Part shown: piece after piece, positions 32,001 to 37,962 of the stretch
How positions within the stretch are numbered: position 1 is the first letter of the stretch
How the letters are laid out: each line of letters opens with the position of its first letter
Assembly (NCBI GenBank): GCA_003552985.1
Contig: PUPD01000015.1
Location: forward strand, 1 to 39,188
Direction: 5' to 3'
Length of the DNA stretch: 39,188 nucleotides
Source: Spirochaetaceae bacterium
Lineage (GTDB): Bacteria > Spirochaetota > Spirochaetia > DSM-27196 > SLAA01
The notes under the pieces: model-generated
What the model was told of the DNA's origin: nothing
Databases searched by the model: none
The model's input: the letters and a program-made list of their open reading frames with translations, nothing else
Program-made: the position numbers and the translations under genes

Positions 32001-32480
32001 GTGGAGCACCGTAACGCGGAGCAATTCATGCGCGCTGCGATCGAGCTTGCAGTGGAGAACGTTCGGGCCGGAAACGGGGGGCCGTTCGCCGCGGTGGTTG
32101 TGCGCGACGGGCGGATCATCGCCGACGGCACCAACACCGTGACAAGCAGTTTCGACCCTACCGCGCACGCCGAAATCAACGCTATCCGCAACGCCTGCCG
32201 CGAGCTTGCAGACTACCAGCTGCAGGAGTGCGACATCTACACCACCTGCGAGCCGTGCCCGATGTGTCTGGGAGCACTGTACTGGGCGCGCCCGCGCCGA
32301 GTCTATTACGCGGCCACACGTGATGATGCAGCGGCGGCAGGCTTTGACGATGCCTTTATCTACGAGGAGATTCTCCGCAGGTGCGACCAGCGCAGACTGC
32401 CGATGCAACAGCTCCTGCGTGATGAGGCGCAGGCCGGCTTCGAAGCCTGGAACGCCAAGGCCGACCGGGTGGAGTACTAG
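32001..32480 (+). CDS. guaD: Guanine deaminase (cytidine deaminase superfamily)
   Basis: The 159-residue protein carries the zinc site of the CDA fold: H56-A-E58 in TAHAEINAIR and C86-x2-C89 in TCEPCPMCLGALYWARP. Long stretches match the Bacillus subtilis type of GuaD, such as GGPFAAVVVRDGRIIADG, YQLQECDIYTTCEPCPMC, and AGFDDAFIYEEI with the aspartate that contacts the purine in that enzyme. It ends in RVEY, like the short C-terminal tail ending in tyrosine in the B. subtilis protein. It should convert guanine to xanthine plus ammonia in the cytoplasm. The GTG at 32001 is preferred because GAGGTGGAG lies just upstream. The gene converges on adenine deaminase, and its 3' end is imperfectly duplicated behind the stop codon. 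Confidence 0.92.
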   Translation: MEHRNAEQFMRAAIELAVENVRAGNGGPFAAVVVRDGRIIADGTNTVTSSFDPTAHAEINAIRNACRELADYQLQECDIYTTCEPCPMCLGALYWARPRRVYYAATRDDAAAAGFDDAFIYEEILRRCDQRRLPMQQLLRDEAQAGFEAWNAKADRVEY

Positions 32481-32511
32481 TCGCAAGGTCGACCAGGCAA
32501 AGTATTAGTCG
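32457..32511. repeat. Imperfect 27-base duplication of the guaD 3' end
   Basis: Positions 32457-32483 and 32485-32511 match at 21 of 27 bases. Each copy encodes K-x-D-x-x-x-Y followed by TAG: KADRVEY for the real end, KVDQAKY for the copy after the stop. The second copy also contains the stop of the convergent adenine deaminase gene. Confidence 0.7.
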
Positions 32512-34202
32512 AGTGCCGGCTCCTCATCCGGTGCGATTTCGAGCGTGGTAAAGGCGAACGCTTCACCGTCGAACAGCCCTTTATCGCTGAGCTTGAGCTT
32601 GGGGATCACCGGCAGCGCCATGAACGAGAGGGTCATCAGCGGCGAACGCAGCCGTGAGCCTAGCGCGTTGGCCGCCCGGTCGAGCTCTTCGTACCGGGCG
32701 GCGACGGCATCGCCCCGCTCGGCGGCCATAAGGCCCGCTATCGGCAGCTCGAGGCAATCAACCTCCTGCGGCGATCGCGCGACCGCCACGCCGCCGCCCA
32801 CCCCCGCGACCGCGTCGATGGCTGCGAGGAGACTCGCGTCGTCGGCCCCTACCGCAACCACATTGTGCGAATCGTGCGCCACCGACGAGGCTATTGCTCC
32901 GCGTTTCAGCCCGAAGCCGTGAACCAGCGCCACGGCCGGGGCCGCCTCGCTGTAGCGATTGACCACCGCGATCTTGAGAAGGTCGCGCGCGGTGTCCCCT
33001 TGTAGCGTACCGTCACTCCCGATCTTTGGCTCCGAGAACAAGCGCTCGCCGGTTATGAGCTTGCCGTCGTAGGCCTCGATGACGCGCAAAGTGCGGTCCG
33101 GCGAGGGGCTGAGCCGTAGGCTCGACGGCGTGAGCTTGCAGCTGCGAAACACATTCGGCGTTTCCGGAGTAAGGTAGCCCCATAGTGGTTGGCCGTCGCG
33201 CGCCGCGCAGGTTCCATCGAGGTAGGTAGCCAACGGGCGAAACTGCAGCAGGTCCTCGACCACTACAAACGATGCACGGTCTCCGGGCCGGAGCAAGCCG
33301 GCATCAATGCCGTAGTGTCGTGCGGGGTTCAGGCAGGCGATCCGCAGTACTGCGATGGGATCGGCGCCGAGGGCGACCGCGCGGGCGGCAATGCTGTTGA
33401 TATGGCCGACGAGAAGATCGTTGGGGTGTTTGTCGTCGCTGCAGAACATCAGATGCTCGGGCGCTTCGAACAGAAGCGGTGCAAGTGCGTTGAAGTCCTT
33501 CGCGGCCGACCCTTCTCTGATCAGAACCCACATCCCGGCCGCTAGGCGGTCGCGCGCCTCTTCCAGGGTGGTGCATTCGTGGTCGGTGCTCACACCGGCT
33601 GCGGCGTAACGCATCACCGCCTCGCCGCGGAAACCGGGCGCGTGGCCGTCGATCGGTTTTCCGGCTCGGCGGGCGGCGCGCAGCTTGGCGAGCAGATCCG
33701 GGTCGTCGTTCAGCACGCCGGGTACGTTCATGACCTCGCTGAGGTACCCGATCTCCGGGCGGCTAAGCAACCGTTGCACGGCCTCAGCGTCGAGCACCGC
33801 GCCGGAGGTCTCAAACGAGGTAGCGGGAACGCACGAGGGGGCGCCGAACAGGATCGTAAACAGCGGACGCCGGGCGGCCTCGGCGATCATGTACTCCACG
33901 CCGGCGACGCCGAGGACGTTAGCAATCTCGTGCGGATCGGACACGGTGGCCACGGTGCCCTGCACTACCGCCCAGCGTGCGAACTCGGCCGGCGGCAGCA
34001 TGGTGCTTTCCACGTGGATGTGCGCATCGATGAAACCGGGGATCAGGTAGCGCTCGGGGATGTCTGCGCGTGGCTCGAACTGGGCGATCCGGCCTTTGGC
34101 TATGTGCAGCACACCTGGGGTTATTCTGCCCTGCACCACGTCGACTACATGGCCGGCTACCGAGTCCGGTTCGTCCGAAAGACCTTGCTGCGCCGCGTTC
34201 AC
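32505..34202 (-). CDS. ade: Adenine deaminase
   Basis: From GTG 34202 the protein has 565 residues, close to the usual length of AdeC-type adenine deaminase. It shows the amidohydrolase metal site YLIPGFIDAHIHVESTMLPPAEFARWAVVQGTVATVSDPHEIANVLG, the GHAPG and DHECTTLEEARDRLAAGMWVLIREGSAAKDF segments, and CSDDKHPNDLLVGHI. The C-terminal domain has GLKRGAIASSVAHDSHNVVAVGAD, also typical. It deaminates adenine to hypoxanthine. AAGGAG lies about 10 bases before the GTG; a longer frame to 34289 adds a non-conserved, basic stretch. It lies 102 bases behind the threonine-synthase-like gene on the same strand and converges on guaD, so both purine deaminases end at one point. Confidence 0.93.
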   Translation of the reverse strand: MNAAQQGLSDEPDSVAGHVVDVVQGRITPGVLHIAKGRIAQFEPRADIPERYLIPGFIDAHIHVESTMLPPAEFARWAVVQGTVATVSDPHEIANVLGVAGVEYMIAEAARRPLFTILFGAPSCVPATSFETSGAVLDAEAVQRLLSRPEIGYLSEVMNVPGVLNDDPDLLAKLRAARRAGKPIDGHAPGFRGEAVMRYAAAGVSTDHECTTLEEARDRLAAGMWVLIREGSAAKDFNALAPLLFEAPEHLMFCSDDKHPNDLLVGHINSIAARAVALGADPIAVLRIACLNPARHYGIDAGLLRPGDRASFVVVEDLLQFRPLATYLDGTCAARDGQPLWGYLTPETPNVFRSCKLTPSSLRLSPSPDRTLRVIEAYDGKLITGERLFSEPKIGSDGTLQGDTARDLLKIAVVNRYSEAAPAVALVHGFGLKRGAIASSVAHDSHNVVAVGADDASLLAAIDAVAGVGGGVAVARSPQEVDCLELPIAGLMAAERGDAVAARYEELDRAANALGSRLRSPLMTLSFMALPVIPKLKLSDKGLFDGEAFAFTTLEIAPDEEPALD

Positions 34203-34304
34203 GTGTTGTGCACTCCTTGACCTCGAGACAGCCGGCGCGGTGCGGCTGAAGTCACCGGAAAGCCCGCGCCGCCTCGAAGAGTAGCTCAAAGATAGCGTGG
34301 CCGA

Positions 34305-35462
34305 TCACGAACTGTAAAGGCTCTCCACCCCGCGTTGCGCAGTGACGATGTCTTTCAGGCCGTTTCCGGTCAACAGAACCACAACCTGTTCGTCGGCAGC
34401 GATGCTCGTGCGGCGGCGCAGGTAGCCCGCAAAAGCGGCGGCCGCAGCCGGCTCAACGAAACAGCCGCTCGTCGCCGCGAGACGACGCTGTGCGTGCAGG
34501 ATCTCCTCATCGGTTACCAGGACCGTCTCGCCGCCGTGGCGTCGCAGACGCTCGACGGCAAAGTAGCCGGCTGCCGGCACTCCTACGCTGATAGAGTCGG
34601 CGAGAGTGTCCGCCGAAATCGGTTCCTCAAACCGGCCGCGCTGCAGCGCGTGGGTAATCGCGGCGCTCCGTTCGGCCTGCACGCACACGACCTGCGGCAT
34701 CCGGTCGGTCAGACCCAGTTTCCGAAGGTCCTCGAAACCTTTGTAGACTCCGCTGATGATAACGCCGTCGCCGGTTGGAACGAAGACGTGGTCGGGAACG
34801 CGGTCACCGAGTTGGCGAAACAACTCGAGCGCCACCGTCTTCTTGCCCTCGATAGTGAGCGGGTTCTCTCCGGTGTTGCGCGAGAGGGCGGTGTGGCGGC
34901 TGAGGTATTCTCGGCACAGGGTGAAGGCTTCGTCGTAGGTGCCGTCCACCTTCTGCAGGTCGGCCCCGTACTGCATTGCCTGCACCAGCTTCGCCCCCGG
35001 CGCCGATGCCGGCAGGTAGAGGCGGATCTGTAGTCCGGCTGCGGCGCCCACTCCGGCCATTGAGCTTCCGGCGTTGCCGGTGGACGCGACCGCGATCTGC
35101 CGAATGTCGTGCCGGCGCGCAAACGCGGCCACCAGGAAGCTCGCGCGGTCTTTCAGCGAGCCGGTAGGGTTCAGCCCGTCGTCCTTGAGAAACAGTCCGG
35201 GGGCCTGAAGCTCCCGCCGCAGGCGCTCGGGGCGCCAGAGCGGCGTGTTGCCCACCGGGATCGCCGGAAACCAGCGGCGTTCCACCGGCAAGAGATCGAT
35301 GGGGTCCCAATCGGCCTTGGGATGCCCGCCGAGGTCAACCTCCAGAATCCCGCGCAGCGGTCGCAGCGGCTCCTGCAGCGCAGCGCAGTGATCGCATCGC
35401 AAGCGTCCCGGTTCAATCGCGTAGGTGGCGCCGCACTCGCTGCATCGATAGTGAAAGGTCAT
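34305..35462 (-). CDS. Threonine-synthase-like PLP-dependent enzyme with N-terminal zinc ribbon
   Basis: The 385-residue protein begins with a zinc-ribbon-like pair of CxxC motifs (C7, C10, C23, C26) and has a fold-type II PLP domain. The Schiff-base lysine is K104 in NPTGSLKDRAS; ASTGNAGSSMAGVGAAAGL follows, and a VPTGDGVIISGVYKGFEDL stretch carries the glycine-rich phosphate-binding region. Length and zinc ribbon match the short, archaeal/plant-like threonine synthase group, which converts phosphohomoserine to threonine. Its place between a molybdenum-cofactor nucleotidyltransferase gene and adenine deaminase is odd for amino-acid synthesis and leaves open a beta-elimination or replacement reaction in purine breakdown. 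GGAGGGG lies just before the ATG. Confidence 0.85.
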   Translation of the reverse strand: MTFHYRCSECGATYAIEPGRLRCDHCAALQEPLRPLRGILEVDLGGHPKADWDPIDLLPVERRWFPAIPVGNTPLWRPERLRRELQAPGLFLKDDGLNPTGSLKDRASFLVAAFARRHDIRQIAVASTGNAGSSMAGVGAAAGLQIRLYLPASAPGAKLVQAMQYGADLQKVDGTYDEAFTLCREYLSRHTALSRNTGENPLTIEGKKTVALELFRQLGDRVPDHVFVPTGDGVIISGVYKGFEDLRKLGLTDRMPQVVCVQAERSAAITHALQRGRFEEPISADTLADSISVGVPAAGYFAVERLRRHGGETVLVTDEEILHAQRRLAATSGCFVEPAAAAAFAGYLRRRTSIAADEQVVVLLTGNGLKDIVTAQRGVESLYSS

Positions 35463-35551
35463 CGCCCCTCCGTATGCCGTTTCGCCGGCGGAGGCTCTTC
35501 GGTCCGGCCGGACTGCGGAATGCTATGGTCCGGATCAAGGTCATTGTGAGT

Positions 35552-35584
35552 CACGATTATAAACCACGATTGTAACTCACGATC
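35552..35584. repeat. Three CACGATY direct repeats with 13-base period
   Basis: CACGATT at 35552-35558 and 35565-35571 and CACGATC at 35578-35584 are spaced exactly 13 bases apart in the 173-base divergent region between the threonine-synthase-like gene and the MocA-type gene. They overlap a minus-strand TATAAT (35561-35556). They may be binding sites for a regulator. Confidence 0.5.
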
Positions 35585-35620
35585 GAGTCTTGGACCAGCA
35601 CAGGCGATGTCCGAACGGGT

Positions 35621-35626
35621 TATAAT
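35621..35626 (+). promoter_or_regulatory. -10 box directly before the MocA-type gene
   Basis: A perfect TATAAT lies 9 bases before the ATG at 35636. No good -35 hexamer is seen at 17 bases, which would fit an activator acting from the repeats upstream. Confidence 0.45.
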
Positions 35627-35635
35627 TGCCGGAAG

Positions 35636-36298
35636 ATGGCAGTCCCGACAACAGTGCCGGTTGCGGCAACAGTGATCATTCCCGCCGCGGGGCGCTCGGA
35701 GCGCATGGGCCGCTTCAAGCCGCTTCTACCGTTCGGAGAGGGCCGGCTCGTCGATCAGGCGATCGCAAACGCTCGGGCCGTCGCTGAACGCGTAGTGGTC
35801 GTAACCGGGTACCGCGGCGATGAGCTTGAGGCGCACCTTGCACGCCGCGACCGGCCAACCGGCAACGACCGTCCAACCGGCAGCGACCGTCCAACCGGCA
35901 GCGACCGTCCAACCGGCAACGCCGGGCTGCGGGTGGTACGCAATGAGCACTGGCGACTCGGCATGCTCAGCTCCATCCAGCGCGGCGCTCGTGAAGTTGA
36001 AACCGAGTACTTCTTCGTTGCCCCGGCCGACATGCCGCGCCTCACGCCGGATATCTACGCCGCCCTCCTGCAACCGCCGCCGCGCTACGCCGCCTTCCCC
36101 GAGCACCGTGGGCGCCGCGGCCACCCGGTTCTGATCTCGGCTGCAGTCATCCCGCGGCTGCTCGCAGCCGAGGTGAAAGCGCTCGGCTCGATGCGCCGCT
36201 TCCTCGCCGACTACCCCACCGAAACGCGCAGCATCCCGAACGACGCCATATTTCTGGACCTGGACACGATCGACGAGTACCGCGCCGCCGAAGGCTGA
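35636..36298 (+). CDS. MocA-type molybdenum cofactor nucleotidyltransferase with repeat insertion
   Basis: The 220-residue protein has the NTP-transferase signature VIIPAAGRSERMGRFKPLLPFGEGRLVDQAI (nucleotide loop with K28), VVVTGYRGDELEAHL, and FFVAPADMPRLTPDIYAAL with the metal-binding aspartate, followed by EHRGRRGHPVLIS and a C-terminal D-L-D-T-I-D-E-Y typical of the MocA/YgfJ group. MocA attaches CMP to molybdopterin for hydroxylases such as xanthine dehydrogenase, which fits the XdhC gene nearby. Four tandem DRPTG(N/S) units at residues 72-95 interrupt the domain between the second helix and the LRVVRNEHW strand. The start lies 9 bases after TATAAT. Confidence 0.88.
   Translation: MAVPTTVPVAATVIIPAAGRSERMGRFKPLLPFGEGRLVDQAIANARAVAERVVVVTGYRGDELEAHLARRDRPTGNDRPTGSDRPTGSDRPTGNAGLRVVRNEHWRLGMLSSIQRGAREVETEYFFVAPADMPRLTPDIYAALLQPPPRYAAFPEHRGRRGHPVLISAAVIPRLLAAEVKALGSMRRFLADYPTETRSIPNDAIFLDLDTIDEYRAAEG
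35848..35919 (+). repeat. Four tandem 18-bp repeats inside the MocA-type gene
   Basis: Units start at 35848, 35866, 35884 and 35902 (consensus CGACCGTCCAACCGGCAR). Since 18 is a multiple of three they keep the frame and encode DRPTG(N/S). The first unit has GG in place of GT. Confidence 0.9.
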
Positions 36299-36324
36299 CA
36301 TCCGAAGCCGCGACGGTCAAGCGC

Positions 36325-36404
36325 CGCGCGTTAACCGCCAAACCCGCCGCGCCCCGCCAACCTCCGCGCGTTAACCGCCAAAACCGCCGCGCCCCGCCAA
36401 CCGG
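36325..36404. repeat. Two tandem 40-bp repeats between the MocA-type gene and ygeW
   Basis: Positions 36325-36364 and 36365-36404 are nearly identical, each holding CGCGCGTTAACCGCC and CGCGCCCCGCC. Shorter copies of TCAATCTGC follow at about 36413-36432. No gene is seen in this 140-base convergent gap. Confidence 0.8.
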
Positions 36405-36438
36405 CACGCTTCAATCTGCCTGCCTCAATCTGCGCGCT

Positions 36439-37650
36439 TCAACCGCTGCCGACCACGCGCGAGTATCGCTGCGCGGCCAGGCGCTCGAGCGCGATGCGCG
36501 GCTTCTCGACGCGTGACAACAGAATTAGCGCGGCTATGATGTAGGGCTTCCAACCGGCCTCGCGGTAGGTCGTGAGCCGGTAGCGCTCGAAGACTTCGGC
36601 GCTTACCTCGCCCTGTGAGCAGCTCACGCCGCTGATATCCGCCGGCAGGCAGTGCATGTACAGCGCGGTACCGCTGTTCGTGCGCCGCATCAGCTCGTCG
36701 TTGCATTCCCATTCGACATAGCGGCGGTTGTTTTCGAGACATTCCTGTTCAAGCTCGGCAAGCCCGGCGGTGTCCTGGGCGGCGAGCAGCTCGGTTCGCT
36801 TCTGCATCACTGCGTACGGGGCCCAGCTCTTAGGATAGACGATGTCGGCGTCCTCAAACGCTTCGGCCATACTCTCACTGCGGCGAAAGCTTCCGCCGGA
36901 GGCGGCAGCGTTAGCGGCGGCGGTTTCCTCGATCTCAGGGATGAGGTTGTACCCGGGCGGGTGGGCCAGTGTTACCTCCATCCCGAACCGCGTCAGAAGC
37001 GCGATGATGCCCTGCGGTACCGACAACGGTTTGCCGTACGACGGCGAATATGCCCAGCTCATCGCGAGCTTCTTGCCACGCAGCTGATCGAGACCGCCGA
37101 AATGCTCACGAAGGTGCGCCAGGTCCGCGAGACTCTGGGTAGGATGATCGCGGTCACACTGCAGGTTGACCACCGTGGTGCGTTGCGGCAGCACCCCCTC
37201 GCGGTAGCCTTCCTCGAGCGACTCGCCGACTTCACGCATGTATTCGTGCCCGGCTCCAAGGTAGATGTCGTCACGAATGCCTACCACCTCGGCCAGAAAC
37301 GAGATCATATTGGCGGTTTCGCGTACCGTTTCGCCGTGGGCGATCTGCGAGCGGGTTTCATCGAGGTCCTGGATCGCAAGCCCGAGCAGGTTTGCTGCAC
37401 TCGCGAAACTGAAGCGCGTGCGCGTGGAGTTATCGCGAAACAGCGAGACCGCCAGGCCGCTGTCAAAGACACGGGTACCCCAGCCGGCGTCACGCATCTG
37501 CCGCAGCGCAGCCGCCGTTTCGAGGACGCTGTGGAGAGCCGCGTCGCTATGCTGCCAGGTCAGCAGGAAATCCTTCTGGTACAGCTCGCGCGTGGCATCG
37601 TGGTTGACCCGTTCGAGGTATGCACTCAGATCATCGGTATTGGCCGGCAT
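36439..37650 (-). CDS. ygeW: Knotted carbamoyltransferase YgeW
   Basis: The 403-residue protein belongs to the aspartate/ornithine carbamoyltransferase superfamily and matches YgeW. It has S75-T-R-T-R79 in FRDNSTRTRFSFASAANLLGLAIQDLDE for carbamoyl phosphate, DDIYLGAGHEYMREVG, H169-P-T-Q in DHPTQSLADLAHLREHFGG, and MHCLPADISG near residue 336. YgeW proteins (about 396 residues in E. coli) have a knotted chain and differ from ornithine and aspartate enzymes in the second-substrate site; in E. coli the gene lies in a cluster linked to anaerobic purine breakdown. GGGAGGACT precedes the ATG. The gene diverges from the PLP lyase at 37963. Confidence 0.92.
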   Translation of the reverse strand: MPANTDDLSAYLERVNHDATRELYQKDFLLTWQHSDAALHSVLETAAALRQMRDAGWGTRVFDSGLAVSLFRDNSTRTRFSFASAANLLGLAIQDLDETRSQIAHGETVRETANMISFLAEVVGIRDDIYLGAGHEYMREVGESLEEGYREGVLPQRTTVVNLQCDRDHPTQSLADLAHLREHFGGLDQLRGKKLAMSWAYSPSYGKPLSVPQGIIALLTRFGMEVTLAHPPGYNLIPEIEETAAANAAASGGSFRRSESMAEAFEDADIVYPKSWAPYAVMQKRTELLAAQDTAGLAELEQECLENNRRYVEWECNDELMRRTNSGTALYMHCLPADISGVSCSQGEVSAEVFERYRLTTYREAGWKPYIIAALILLSRVEKPRIALERLAAQRYSRVVGSG

Positions 37651-37688
37651 GGGGAGTCCTCCCGGAAATAGTTTGCGTGTACGGCTGA

Positions 37689-37718
37689 ATCATACGAAAG
37701 CCTGCCCGGTTCTGTCTA
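37689..37718 (-). promoter_or_regulatory. Sigma-70 type promoter for ygeW
   Basis: On the minus strand TAGACA (37718-37713), 18 bases, then TATGAT (37694-37689), each one mismatch from consensus. The -10 box lies in an element (37679-37696) similar to the one at the divergent promoter. Confidence 0.6.
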
Positions 37719-37898
37719 CGACCGCTCCCGAACCCGACGCCCTGCGCTCTCCCCTACGACTGCCCCCCACGTCCTTGGTCGCCCCCGCACAAGTGCCGTG
37801 ATCCTAAGCGTCGATCGGCACGCGTACTGTGAACCCACGCTCCGGCCGACACGCGTGCCACAAGCTTTGTGCAACCATCGAACTGCGCGATCCAACGT

Positions 37899-37927
37899 TT
37901 GAACAAAAGCCGCGAATGGCGTACGGT
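37899..37927 (+). promoter_or_regulatory. Possible promoter for the PLP lyase gene
   Basis: TTGAAC (37899-37904), 17 bases, then TACGGT (37922-37927). The -10 box lies in GTACGGTGAGCCTCATACG (37921-37939), flanked by GCGTA and TACGC arms. The 312-base gap between the two divergent genes holds nothing else I can assign. Confidence 0.4.
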
Positions 37928-37962
37928 GAGCCTCATACGCGTCTCGAGCAAGAGGGGGTAGC

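Noticed and set aside
35848-36404. CRISPR array
   Set aside because: The repeats are adjacent tandem units of 18 and 40 bp without spacers, and no cas gene is present.
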